This document shows, one piece after another, positions 9,001 through 17,645 of a stretch of DNA of 64,000 nucleotides. The position numbers were made by a program, and so were the translations under genes. Source of the DNA: Phycisphaerales bacterium (GTDB lineage: Bacteria; Planctomycetota; Phycisphaerae; Phycisphaerales; SM1A02); the NCBI GenBank assembly GCA_009691915.1, contig SIAD01000001.1:248001-312000 (forward strand). The letters are read 5' to 3'. Below the pieces are notes generated by a model. The model did not search any database. It had not been told where the DNA came from and saw only the letters and a program-made list of their open reading frames with translations. The stretch's first letter is position 1. Each line of letters starts with the position of its first letter.

Positions 9001-10206
9001 TCAGTCGCCGAGGATCTTTACGAACTCAAACTTGCCGCCGTGCACCGTCTGCCCGCTCATCACAGTGCTGGAGGTGTCGCCATTGGCATCAAAACTCCAG
9101 CGGGCCAGCACGCCGTCGAAGTCCTTGGTGGCCGCAATCGCCTCGAGGACACCGGCTCGATCCTTGGTCTTGGCGCGCGCCATGGCCTGCAGGATCACGC
9201 GCGCACACTCGTAGCCGTAGGCGGCATATGCCTCCGGATCCGCGCTGTACTTCGTCCGGTACGCCGAGCAGAACTGGGCCCCGCGGCCGGTGAGCTTTTC
9301 CGGCGGCAGACCGCCAAATGTGATGAAAGTATTGTCGTTGAGGTTGCCCGCACCGGCCGCGTCGATGAACGCCTGCTCGAAACACCCATCGGGGACCATG
9401 TACTTCCCCTTGAAGCCGCCGGAACGGAGATCCTTGGCGATCTGCCCCGCGTTGCTCTGGGTCGTCCCGCCGAAGTAGACGAGATCTGGATTCAACGCCT
9501 TGATTTTGGTAACGGTTGATCGGTAGTTCGCAGCCTTGGAGTCAATCCCTTCGAAGCCGACGACCTCGATACCCAGCGACTCAGCCTGCTTCTTGAAAAC
9601 ATCGGCGATCCCCTCCCCGTACAGCTCTCGGTCATGAAGAATGAAAACCTTGTGGATCCCGAGATCTTTCGCCCAGTTGGCTGCCTGAACGCCTTGAAGG
9701 TCGTCGGTGGGAACTACCCGGAAATAGTTGATCTTCCCCGACGGTCGATAGACCATCGGCTCGTTGGCCTCGCCCTTCCCCGGCTTGGTAAGTCCGGGAT
9801 AGGTGTTCGCTGGACTCACCATCACGAGACCAGCTCGATTGAGAATCGGGATCGCCACCTTCGCCGCCCCCGAGTTGAATGTCCCGATATAGGCCACGAC
9901 CTCCTCATCCTTCGCGGCGGTGTTGGCATTCTGCGCCTCGACCGCGGGATCCCAGTTACCGCGCTGCGGGCTCGCATCGTCCATGTCCTGATACGCAATC
10001 GTCCAGCCATCGACCTTCCCTCCGACTTCGTCGATGGCCATCTTGATGCCGTTGACGATGGTCGAAGTTTGGGCGTTCGCGCTCCCGGTACGGGGGAGGC
10101 TAGACACGATCTTGAGTGTCCCCTGGGCGGAAGCCGAGTGTGATCCAAGCAGACCGACACATGGAATGAGGATCAGTGTGAGGATGGCGGTGCGCGTGGC
10201 ATTCAT
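9001..10206 (-). CDS. livK: ABC transporter substrate-binding protein, Leu/Ile/Val-binding family
   Basis: 401-residue secreted solute-binding protein. The N-terminal signal peptide has a hydrophobic core (ILTLILIPCVGLLG) and an AxA cleavage site (SASA-QG). The mature part begins LKIVSSLPRTGS, like Leu/Ile/Val- and amide-binding periplasmic proteins (Peripla_BP_6 family). ASPANTYPGL-like and FILHDRELYGEGIA segments mark the two-lobed fold. It is first of the liv genes, 23 bases after the lpxB stop. Ligand specificity is not evident; short-chain amides, urea or amino acids are all possible for the family. Confidence 0.92.
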   Translation of the reverse strand: MNATRTAILTLILIPCVGLLGSHSASAQGTLKIVSSLPRTGSANAQTSTIVNGIKMAIDEVGGKVDGWTIAYQDMDDASPQRGNWDPAVEAQNANTAAKDEEVVAYIGTFNSGAAKVAIPILNRAGLVMVSPANTYPGLTKPGKGEANEPMVYRPSGKINYFRVVPTDDLQGVQAANWAKDLGIHKVFILHDRELYGEGIADVFKKQAESLGIEVVGFEGIDSKAANYRSTVTKIKALNPDLVYFGGTTQSNAGQIAKDLRSGGFKGKYMVPDGCFEQAFIDAAGAGNLNDNTFITFGGLPPEKLTGRGAQFCSAYRTKYSADPEAYAAYGYECARVILQAMARAKTKDRAGVLEAIAATKDFDGVLARWSFDANGDTSSTVMSGQTVHGGKFEFVKILGD

Positions 10207-10229
10207 GGCGTGTTCTCCGAGTGTGATGG

Positions 10230-11411
10230 CTAGGCTATCGGGATTCCCTGCTTCGCATGTGCGAGCGCCCGCTCCCCCATCGCCACGCCGACGATCAGCC
10301 CGGCTGCCTCCGCACCTGGATCATGTCCGGCAAACGACTGCACGATCTCGTCCATCCCCCGTGAGATCTGCTGGCGCCACGAAGGATCGGCGGCCATTCG
10401 CAGGCACGACGCCACGATCGGTGCTGACGAACCAGAGCATGGGACGAATTCAGGAACCAACTCGCGGCCGGCGAGGATGTTGGGGAGCAGCCGGTACCCC
10501 GCCGACAGAACCGCCCGCGCGGCGAGGGCCGCGATGGGACCAGTCCGATAGACACCGATGAGCGGCTTTCTTGCACGAGTCAGATCGAGTGACACCGTCC
10601 CCGACACGGCGATTGCAAAGTCACACCAGGCTGCCGCGCGCGAGATCGCCTCGGTGACAAGCGTCGCGCGTGAGCCAAGGCGACCCCCGACGAGTCCCTC
10701 GAACCGTCGTCGCACGAGGTCACCCGCCGCACACACCACCGCTTGGGCGTTGGGGTGGGCGCGGGCGATCGCCTGCCAGCACTCCACCAGAAGCTCTGCG
10801 TTGCGTTCGACTTCCAGAGTTCGAGACCCCGGTAGGAGCAACACCTTTAGGGCGTCAGCGCTGCCCGTTGGCGGAGCAAACGCACCGAGGTCCTCCGGGT
10901 CGGCCGCATTGATGACCGGATGGCCTACGAATGTCGCGGCGACACCCCGACTGCGAAACCACGCCTCCTCAAAGGGAAGAAGGCAGATCACATGATCTGC
11001 AATGCGTCGGACTCTGCCAATCCTCCACGGCCCCCACGCCCACAGTTGCGGTGCGACAAGTTGCACGACTGACGCGCCGCAACGCTTCGTCCGCCGGCAG
11101 ATCGGCAGATTTGCCGCTGGAGAGTCAACACCAATGTGCACGGTCACGCTATTGGAGGCGGCGAAACTCACAATGTCAGCGGCCGTCTTGCGCATGGACA
11201 ACAGCCGTCCAATCGATGGCACCCCCATCGTCCCATCTTCCGCGGTGCGACAGAGCATCTCGGCCCCTGCGCACGCCATCCGTTCACCCCCCCACGCGAC
11301 AATTCGCGCGCTGGAATCCCGCGCGCGCAGCGATGCGATCACAGGCGCGGCATGGGCATCGCCCGACGGTTCGAACGCTGTGAAGAGATAGGTCCGCGCG
11401 GAGGCGCCCAC
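10230..11411 (-). CDS. lpxB: lipid-A-disaccharide synthase (probable)
   Basis: 393-residue GT19 glycosyltransferase-like protein that would join UDP-2,3-diacylglucosamine and lipid X in lipid A synthesis at the inner membrane. Motifs seen are EPSGDAHAAPVI near the N-terminus (usual form AGExSGD), IGVDSPAANLPI (usual IDxPDFN), QLWAWGPWRIGRVRRIADHVICLLPFEE, FVGHPV and LLLPGSR. The C-terminal region has AVSGTVSLDLT (usual SGTATLE) and a PNILAGRELVPEFV motif. The N-terminal motifs are diverged, so activity is probable but not proven. Divergent from aspS across 64 bases. Confidence 0.85.
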   Translation of the reverse strand: MGASARTYLFTAFEPSGDAHAAPVIASLRARDSSARIVAWGGERMACAGAEMLCRTAEDGTMGVPSIGRLLSMRKTAADIVSFAASNSVTVHIGVDSPAANLPICRRTKRCGASVVQLVAPQLWAWGPWRIGRVRRIADHVICLLPFEEAWFRSRGVAATFVGHPVINAADPEDLGAFAPPTGSADALKVLLLPGSRTLEVERNAELLVECWQAIARAHPNAQAVVCAAGDLVRRRFEGLVGGRLGSRATLVTEAISRAAAWCDFAIAVSGTVSLDLTRARKPLIGVYRTGPIAALAARAVLSAGYRLLPNILAGRELVPEFVPCSGSSAPIVASCLRMAADPSWRQQISRGMDEIVQSFAGHDPGAEAAGLIVGVAMGERALAHAKQGIPIA

Positions 11412-11475
11412 CTTCGCAGACTAGCACCGCGCGGCGTGCCCGTCCCGTTACCATTCCCGACCCAACCCAACACCC

Positions 11476-13269
11476 ATGCTCAAACGAACTCACTTCTGCG
11501 GCGACCTTCGATCCGTACACGCGGGCGAGCGCGCGACCCTGTGCGGATGGATCAACACCTATCGGGAACAGGGCCGGGGTCTCTTTTTCGTCGACCTCCG
11601 CGACAAGCAGGGGCTGGCGCAGGTGGTCTTCGGAACCGAAACATGCCCCGCCGAACTACTCGAGGCAGGCCGGACTCTGCGACGGGAGGATGTCGTCGGT
11701 GTGACCGGCATGATCCGCGTGCGAACTGGTGGCGCGAACCCCAAGCTCGCCAGTGGTGAAGTTGAACTTCTCGCAGAGAAGCTCGAGGTCTTCAACAAGG
11801 CGGAGACGCCGCCAATCCTTCCCGACGAGTATGAGGCGGACAAGATCGGCGAAGAGACGAGGCTCAAGTACCGCTACATCGACCTGCGCCGCCCCAAAAT
11901 GCAGGGAATCCTGCGCACCCGCTCGCGCATCACCAAGGCGACGCGCGATTTTTTCGCCGCCCACGGCTTCCTGGAGATCGAAACACCACTGCTCATCAAG
12001 AGCACCCCGGAGGGAGCGCGCGATTTCGTGGTTCCCAGTCGGCTCCACCCTGGGAGCTGGTATGCCCTCCCCCAGAGCCCCCAGCTCTTCAAACAGATCC
12101 TGATGGTCGCCGGGTGCGACCGGTACCTGCAGATCTGCCGGTGCCTGCGCGACGAGGACCCGCGGGCGGATCGACAGGCTGAGTTCAGCCAGATTGATCT
12201 CGAGATGAGTTTCGTCGAGCGGGAGGATGTAATCGCCATGATGGGCGGCTATGTCGCCTCACTATGGAAGGAACTATTCGGCGTGGACCTCGGCACCATC
12301 CCCACGATGACCTGGGCTACGGCGATGGAGCGCTACGGCATTGATCGGCCCGACACTCGTTTCGAACTCTTCATTGATGACATCAGCCTCATGGCAGCGC
12401 GCTGCGACTTCCAAGTCTTTCAACAGGCGCTCGCCTCGCGCAGCCCCGCCGGCCGTTCTGGGGTTGTCAAGTGCATCAGGGTGCCCGGCGGTGCCGACAA
12501 GCTCACGCGCAAGATGACCGACGGATACAGCGAGTGGGTCAAGACCTTCCGCGCCGGCGGCGTGCCGGTCGTGAAGTACACGGCGCAGGGATTCGAGTCG
12601 GGGATCGCCAAGTTCCTCGGGCCCATCGCCGACGAGTTGGCCGCGCGCCTCTCCCTCGTCCCCGGCGACATGGTGCTCTTCGCCGCGGATACCTGGGAGA
12701 TCGCCACGAAAGCGCTGGGGGAATTGCGTCTGCGACTCGCGGCCGATCTCAAGCTCATCCCCCCGGGGAAGTGGGAGTTTCTCTGGGTCGTCGACTTCCC
12801 GATGTTCGATTGGGACGCCGAGGGGAATCGCTGGGTCGCCCTGCATCACCCGTTCACCAGCCCCAATCCGGATCAATTCGGAATCCTGGAGAGCGACCCG
12901 GGCGCGTGCCTCTCTGCGGGGTACGACCTCGTTCTCAATGGAAGCGAGATCGCCGGGGGCTCGATCCGCATCCACCGGATGGATGTCCAGCAGCGGGTTT
13001 TCAACCTGATCGGCCTCTCAAACGAGGAGGCCCAGTCCAAGTTCGGATTCCTTCTCAACGCGCTGCGTCACGGGGCACCACCGCACGGCGGAATCGCCTT
13101 CGGACTCGACCGCCTCGTCATGCATGTCGTGGGCACCGACAACATCCGCGATGTCATCGCCTTCCCGAAGACCCAGTCGGGCGGTGACCTGATGATCGAC
13201 GCTCCAAGCCCGATCTCTGACGAGCAGTTGCGGGAACTCAGTGTGCGCACCACCGCCCCGACATCCTGA
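11476..13269 (+). CDS. aspS: aspartate--tRNA ligase
   Basis: Class IIb aminoacyl-tRNA synthetase, 597 residues, the usual bacterial length including the GAD insert. The N-terminal OB fold (GWINTYREQGRGLFFVDLRD) binds the anticodon. The catalytic core has SPQLFKQ at about residue 200, motif 2 (RCLRDEDPRADRQ, about 220-235) and motif 3 (GIAFGLDRLVM, about 538-548). No strong Shine-Dalgarno precedes ATG 11476. From sequence alone I cannot say whether it is discriminating or also charges tRNA-Asn. Confidence 0.97.
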   Translation: MLKRTHFCGDLRSVHAGERATLCGWINTYREQGRGLFFVDLRDKQGLAQVVFGTETCPAELLEAGRTLRREDVVGVTGMIRVRTGGANPKLASGEVELLAEKLEVFNKAETPPILPDEYEADKIGEETRLKYRYIDLRRPKMQGILRTRSRITKATRDFFAAHGFLEIETPLLIKSTPEGARDFVVPSRLHPGSWYALPQSPQLFKQILMVAGCDRYLQICRCLRDEDPRADRQAEFSQIDLEMSFVEREDVIAMMGGYVASLWKELFGVDLGTIPTMTWATAMERYGIDRPDTRFELFIDDISLMAARCDFQVFQQALASRSPAGRSGVVKCIRVPGGADKLTRKMTDGYSEWVKTFRAGGVPVVKYTAQGFESGIAKFLGPIADELAARLSLVPGDMVLFAADTWEIATKALGELRLRLAADLKLIPPGKWEFLWVVDFPMFDWDAEGNRWVALHHPFTSPNPDQFGILESDPGACLSAGYDLVLNGSEIAGGSIRIHRMDVQQRVFNLIGLSNEEAQSKFGFLLNALRHGAPPHGGIAFGLDRLVMHVVGTDNIRDVIAFPKTQSGGDLMIDAPSPISDEQLRELSVRTTAPTS

Positions 13270-13284
13270 CAGCCCCGACGGACA

Positions 13285-13319
13285 GATCGCCCCAATCCGC
13301 TACGAGACTGGGCGCGATC
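13285..13319. terminator. possible terminator between convergent aspS and trxB
   Basis: GATCGCCC (13285-13292) can pair with GGGCGCGATC (13310-13319), leaving a 2-base bulge. It lies exactly between two convergent genes and touches the trxB stop. There is no T-run on either side. Confidence 0.3.
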
Positions 13320-14310
13320 AGTGAATCCCACGCGAGCCGAGCCACCGTTCACACTCGAGTGCGGCTTGGCATCCCATCCCCGCGGCGGTGACCGCCTGCC
13401 GGTAGTGGGCATCGGCGACATCCCCTGCGGCAAACACGCCGTCAACGCTGGTGGCAGACGAACGGGTCGCAAGCGTCACATACCCCTGAGAGTCGAGCGC
13501 GACCGCAGCCGAAGATCCGTTGCGAAGGAATTCAGTCGCCGGCGCGTGTCCGATGGCGACAAAGAGCCCGGAGACCGGCAGCGTGCTGCGGCTCCCCGTT
13601 GTCGTGTCTTCGAGTTCCACGGCTTCGATCCGCTCCTCGCCGATCACGCTGACCACCCTCTTGTTCCAGTGCGGCACCGAGTTCGACATACCGAGCAGTC
13701 GATCCTGCATGGTCTTGGACGCGCGGAAGGAGTCGCGCCGGTGAATCACATGGACCTTCGAGGCGAACTTCGTGAGGTAGGTTGCCTCCTCCATGGCCGT
13801 ATCCCCGCCGCCGACAACCGCGAGCTCTTTGCCGCGGAAAACTGGTAGTGCGCCGTCGCAGACTGCGCAGGCGCTGACCCCCCCACCCGAGCGCGCCAGA
13901 CGCATCTCGCCGGGGACTCCCAGCCAATTCGCGACCGCACCGGTCGCGATGATGACGCTATGGGCGCGGACGGTCGCGCCGCCGGCCAGCCTTAGGGTGA
14001 ACGGGTGCGCTGAGAAATCGCAGGACTCGACATCGTCGTCGATGACCCTTGTTCCAAACCGCTCTGCCTGAGCGCGAAAGTGTTCCATCAACTCCGGACC
14101 CGTGATTCCCTTCGGAAATCCGGGGTAGTTTTCCACTTCCGTAGTCAGCATGAGCTGCCCACCTGGCAGCACAGGTGCAGGATCGCTCCGTGGAGTCCCC
14201 TGGATGCACAGCGGCTCGAGGTTCGCGCGTGCGCAGTAGATCCCCGCCGTCCATCCGGCGGGCCCTGATCCGATGATGACCACCCGCTCAATGCGCCCGG
14301 CGTCGCTCAC
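13318..14310 (-). CDS. trxB: thioredoxin-disulfide reductase
   Basis: 330-residue cytoplasmic FAD/NADPH enzyme that reduces thioredoxin. FAD-binding VVIIGSGPAGW is at the N-terminus. The redox pair CAVC lies at C148/C151 in GGGVSACAVCDGALP. The NADPH motif is VVGGGDTAMEEA, and the second FAD motif GVFAAGDVAD is near the C-terminus. Length and motif order match low-Mr TrxB. Its ATG overlaps the stop of the upstream secreted protein gene (ATGA), so the two are translationally coupled. Confidence 0.96.
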   Translation of the reverse strand: MSDAGRIERVVIIGSGPAGWTAGIYCARANLEPLCIQGTPRSDPAPVLPGGQLMLTTEVENYPGFPKGITGPELMEHFRAQAERFGTRVIDDDVESCDFSAHPFTLRLAGGATVRAHSVIIATGAVANWLGVPGEMRLARSGGGVSACAVCDGALPVFRGKELAVVGGGDTAMEEATYLTKFASKVHVIHRRDSFRASKTMQDRLLGMSNSVPHWNKRVVSVIGEERIEAVELEDTTTGSRSTLPVSGLFVAIGHAPATEFLRNGSSAAVALDSQGYVTLATRSSATSVDGVFAAGDVADAHYRQAVTAAGMGCQAALECERWLGSRGIH

Positions 14311-15770
14311 TTCAGCTCACCCTCTTCGCGAGCCAGTGCCCGCACCGGGGGCCAGATCAGAAGATCGCCCACGGCCGCATCGTTAGAGGTTTCCAGTCCT
14401 TGGTCGTCGTCGTTGTCCGCGCCCATGGCCCAGACCATGCATCCGGATGCCCAGATGCGACCCAGCGGTGTCTCGATCGCCTGGCGCTCTGTGCCGAGCG
14501 ACCGGTACTGAAGCCTTCCGTACTCCTTGTCGTAGGGGTCGAAGTCGAAGCGCTTCTGGAAGAACACCGCGTAGGCGCGCTCTCGATCCTTCGGCCAAGT
14601 CTGTTTGAATTCGTTGTAGTAGCCGCAGAGCCCCGCACTCATAATCGTGCCGTTTACTTCGGCAATCAGAACATTGCGCCACGCGAACGCCCGCTCCATG
14701 TCGCGGACCATCGCCAGAACCGCCGCGTACTTGATTGGATTTGCTCTCGCGAACTCCGTCGGGGTCTGATGGAGCGCGGTGTAGGGCCTTACCCGCCAAC
14801 GCCGCCACCAGTCGTCGTAGACATTGAGCAGCTTGTCGTCACTGGCCTCGAGCGATCCGTGCACCTGAGAGACCCGCCGCCACATTTCCTGCGTGTTGAA
14901 CCGTTGCAGAGCCCCCTCACCGGAATCCTGGCTGCCCACGACCAGAGCAAAGTTTTCGGAGTCAATCGTCGATCCCGTCTTGGGTGAGAGTGCCTGGCGA
15001 AGCACCGCCTCGGTGACAATGCGGTCGCCCTCGGGCATCTGAAGGCGCCTCATGCGCTCGTTGTCCGAGGGGCGCAGGAACGAGTACTCCTTCAACGCAA
15101 CCTTCTTCATGAGATCGACCCCGAGTCCCTTGAGGTAAACCCACATGAAATCGCGGTGGATGGAGAGCGCCTCAGCCAGGTTTTCGAGCGCGAAGAGTTT
15201 CTCTTCAAGCATGGACTGTTCGCACGCCTGCCTCAGAACGCGGGCGTAGGCGATGCCGACCCGGAAGGCACCCTCGATGTCCCCCGCTTCACCACGCCGA
15301 TACATCTCGGCCGTGGCGTATGCGCCGATGGCGCGGATCGCCTTGAAGTAGCCATAGCGGATGCGTGCGATGTCCGCGCCATCACCGATCTCGATAGCCA
15401 GCCCGGCCTTGGCAATCGCAGGATCGACGGCGCTGGTGCCGTATCCGAGGCCGAACACGAGCCCGAACTGCGCGTCAACGAGAGCCTTCTCCATCGCCTC
15501 ATTTGCCTTCGCCCACTCTGCGACCTTGGCCCATCCGTCCATCTTTGGCCAGATGGTCCCCTGATTGAATCCCTCGCCGACTTCAAAGGGCGGCGGTGTC
15601 ATCGTGAGATATGCCGCCAGAACCGCCGGACCCGAGCGGTTCTTCTGGGTGACATCCTTGAACTGGTTGTTCAGTGCGCGGGCGACCGCCGCATCGTCAG
15701 CCACAGCGCCCGGGACGGCGACCCAGAGCGCAACCGCGAGCATCGGAACCCATCGAACAGTGCCTGACAT
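14307..15770 (-). CDS. secreted hypothetical protein coupled to trxB
   Basis: 487 residues starting at ATG 15770 (an in-frame ATG at 15782 is an alternative). It begins with a signal peptide: Arg-containing N-region, hydrophobic MLAVALWVAV, likely cleavage after AVA. The mature part is mostly helical with Arg/Glu-rich stretches, and three Cys are scattered in the C-terminal half. I recognise no domain. It overlaps trxB by 4 bases, so a role linked to envelope redox or simply co-expression is possible, but nothing in the sequence shows it. Divergent from the alanine dehydrogenase remnant. Confidence 0.75.
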   Translation of the reverse strand: MSGTVRWVPMLAVALWVAVPGAVADDAAVARALNNQFKDVTQKNRSGPAVLAAYLTMTPPPFEVGEGFNQGTIWPKMDGWAKVAEWAKANEAMEKALVDAQFGLVFGLGYGTSAVDPAIAKAGLAIEIGDGADIARIRYGYFKAIRAIGAYATAEMYRRGEAGDIEGAFRVGIAYARVLRQACEQSMLEEKLFALENLAEALSIHRDFMWVYLKGLGVDLMKKVALKEYSFLRPSDNERMRRLQMPEGDRIVTEAVLRQALSPKTGSTIDSENFALVVGSQDSGEGALQRFNTQEMWRRVSQVHGSLEASDDKLLNVYDDWWRRWRVRPYTALHQTPTEFARANPIKYAAVLAMVRDMERAFAWRNVLIAEVNGTIMSAGLCGYYNEFKQTWPKDRERAYAVFFQKRFDFDPYDKEYGRLQYRSLGTERQAIETPLGRIWASGCMVWAMGADNDDDQGLETSNDAAVGDLLIWPPVRALAREEGELK

Positions 15771-15874
15771 GGGGCATCTCATATGGATTTTCAAGCGTAG
15801 CACACTCAATGGCACAGGAGCATCACTACACTCACCGAACCCCGTCGACCGCAACCAATGATCGGAGAAAGACC

Positions 15875-16162
15875 ATGATTGACGGCGTCCCTACAGAAGT
15901 GAAGACTGACGAGTTTCGCGGCTGCATGCGCCCGGCAGGCGTTGAAGTGCTCGGGAAGGATGGGCACTCAGTGCTCGTTCAGTCGGGGGCCGGACTCTGC
16001 CGTGGGTTCATCGATGAGCAGCACGCAACTGCAGGGGAACTGGTCACCACCCACCGCGATCCCGGATACACAATCGATGGCGTCGTCCACTGCTGCGTCG
16101 GAAACATACCGAGGGCGGTTGCGCAGGCACACGAGCTCGAGTGTGCGCCGCTGGGTCTCTGA
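15875..16162 (+). pseudogene. ald: alanine dehydrogenase remnant with large internal deletion
   Basis: A 95-residue open frame. Residues 1-53 match the N-terminus of alanine dehydrogenase (GVPTEVKTDEFR, MRPAGVEVL, GHSVLVQSGAGL). The sequence then jumps directly to the C-terminal part of the same enzyme (DPGYTIDGVVHCCVGNIPRAV; intact enzymes have DGVVHYCVANMPGAVPRTS). About 210 residues, including the NAD-binding Rossmann domain and the catalytic Lys and His, are missing, and the tail is diverged before the stop. The substrate-binding Arg of the EFR motif remains. A good ribosome site (GGAGAAAG, 15864-15871) precedes ATG 15875, and purD starts 3 bases after the stop without an obvious site of its own. 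The frame may therefore survive as a translated leader for purD. It cannot be an active dehydrogenase. Confidence 0.8.
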
Positions 16163-16165
16163 GCG

Positions 16166-17500
16166 ATGTCCCTCCCACTTCCAGACAAGGTGAATGTCCT
16201 CCTCGTCGGATCGGGAGGGCGCGAGCATGCCCTGGCGTGGCGGATCTCCCAATCTAAACACTTCGGAACGCTCTGGGTCGACCGGTATGCCAACGCCGGA
16301 CTCCTGGAATTCGGCAAGCCCTGCCCTGAAGAGTTCTCCCTGAAGCGACGGTACTACCTCGATCGATGGATGGCCAAAGAGAAGATCGACTTCATCGTCA
16401 TCGGACCGGAAGGGCCGCTCGCTGAGGGGCTCGTCGATCAGTTTGCAACTCCCACACGCCCAGTCTTTGGACCCACGAAGGCGGCCGCGCGCCTCGAGTG
16501 GGACAAGGCGTACGCCAAGTCGATCATGCGGCAGACTTCGGTGCCGACCGCGGAAGGGCGCGTCTGTACGACTCTAAGCGCCGCGCTCGCCTATGTCACC
16601 GAGCGCAATGAACCATGCGTAGTCAAGGCCACTGGTCTGTGCGCAGGTAAGGGGGTGACGGTCTGCGGAGACACAAAAGAAGCGATCGCCGCCATCAACC
16701 GCTGCATGGCGTCGAGGGAATTCGGCGACGCCGGGGCATCAGTGGTGATCGAAGAGCGCCTCGAGGGACAGGAAGTCTCGGTGTTCGCGCTGGTCGATGG
16801 ACGAACTATCACCCTTCTTGACACCGTGCAGGACCACAAGCAGGTCGGTGAGGGTGACACGGGCCCCAACACCGGCGGCATGGGCGCTTATTGCCCGACG
16901 CCGCTCCTTGATCAGGCCGCGCTCGCGTCAATCGCACATGACATCTTTGTGCCGACGATCGATGGCCTGCGAAGGCAGGGTGTCGATTACCGGGGAGTTC
17001 TCTTCGCCGGGATCATGCTGACACACGCCGGTCCAAAGGTTCTTGAATTCAACTGCCGTTTCGGAGACCCCGAGACGCAGGTGCTCATGGCGAGATTCAA
17101 CGGAGACCTCCTCAAGACCCTCTGGCAGACCGCGACCGGATCCCTTGACGAAGCCGAGTTTTCGTTTGAGCCTCGCTGTGCCTGCTGCGTCGTCGTGTGT
17201 GCCCCCGGATATCCCGGTCCAGTTCCGAAGGGTTCAACCGTCTCCGGGCTCGCGCCGCTTCGCGACTGCGACGGATCCGCCGCAAGGCCATACTTCTTTC
17301 AGGCCGGGACCCGAGCCACCAAGGATTCTCGCCCGGTGACGAGTGGCGGACGGGTCGTCGGAGCAACCGCCCTTGGAGAGGGACTTGCAGATGCCGCGCT
17401 GGCGGCGACAGAGGCGGCCAAACGAATCGTGTTCGATGGTGCGTTCTTTCGTCGTGACATCGGCCACAGGGTGCTCCACTCGCAATCAACCGGTCGATAA
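16166..17500 (+). CDS. purD: phosphoribosylamine--glycine ligase
   Basis: GAR synthetase, step 2 of de novo purine synthesis: phosphoribosylamine + glycine + ATP. 444 residues with the usual architecture: N-domain VLLVGSGGREHALAW, ATP-grasp with VVKATGLCAGKGV, the family signature RFGDPETQVLM, and a C-domain hydrolase-like lid. An extra stretch around residues 50-70 (PEEFSLKRRYYLDRWMAKE) replaces the shorter family linker. It starts 3 bases after the alanine dehydrogenase remnant and probably relies on coupling, because no Shine-Dalgarno is visible. Confidence 0.95.
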   Translation: MSLPLPDKVNVLLVGSGGREHALAWRISQSKHFGTLWVDRYANAGLLEFGKPCPEEFSLKRRYYLDRWMAKEKIDFIVIGPEGPLAEGLVDQFATPTRPVFGPTKAAARLEWDKAYAKSIMRQTSVPTAEGRVCTTLSAALAYVTERNEPCVVKATGLCAGKGVTVCGDTKEAIAAINRCMASREFGDAGASVVIEERLEGQEVSVFALVDGRTITLLDTVQDHKQVGEGDTGPNTGGMGAYCPTPLLDQAALASIAHDIFVPTIDGLRRQGVDYRGVLFAGIMLTHAGPKVLEFNCRFGDPETQVLMARFNGDLLKTLWQTATGSLDEAEFSFEPRCACCVVVCAPGYPGPVPKGSTVSGLAPLRDCDGSAARPYFFQAGTRATKDSRPVTSGGRVVGATALGEGLADAALAATEAAKRIVFDGAFFRRDIGHRVLHSQSTGR

Positions 17501-17610
17501 TTTTGCAATGACCAAATCAATTCGCCCCCTGGCCGCGTACGGATGCTTGAACGGGTCTAGACTCCCGTCCTCAGGATCACCGTTCAGATAAGCCCCAGTT
17601 TCGCCAAACA

Positions 17611-17634
17611 GGTCGCCTCTTTGCGACCTTGGAG
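17611..17634 (+). promoter_or_regulatory. hairpin directly upstream of a ribosome-binding site
   Basis: GGTCGC (17611-17616) and GCGACC (17623-17628) form a perfect stem, extended by A17610-T17629, with a 6-base loop. GGAG (17631-17634) follows at once and serves the ATG at 17646. The stem could shield or expose the ribosome site, or be an end-of-transcript hairpin for purD. Confidence 0.35.
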
Positions 17635-17645
17635 TGTTCGACCTC

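Noticed and set aside
17551-17568. ACGGG...CCCGT inverted repeat after purD as a terminator
   Set aside because: Stem of only 5 bp with an 8-base loop and no T-run; too weak to list.
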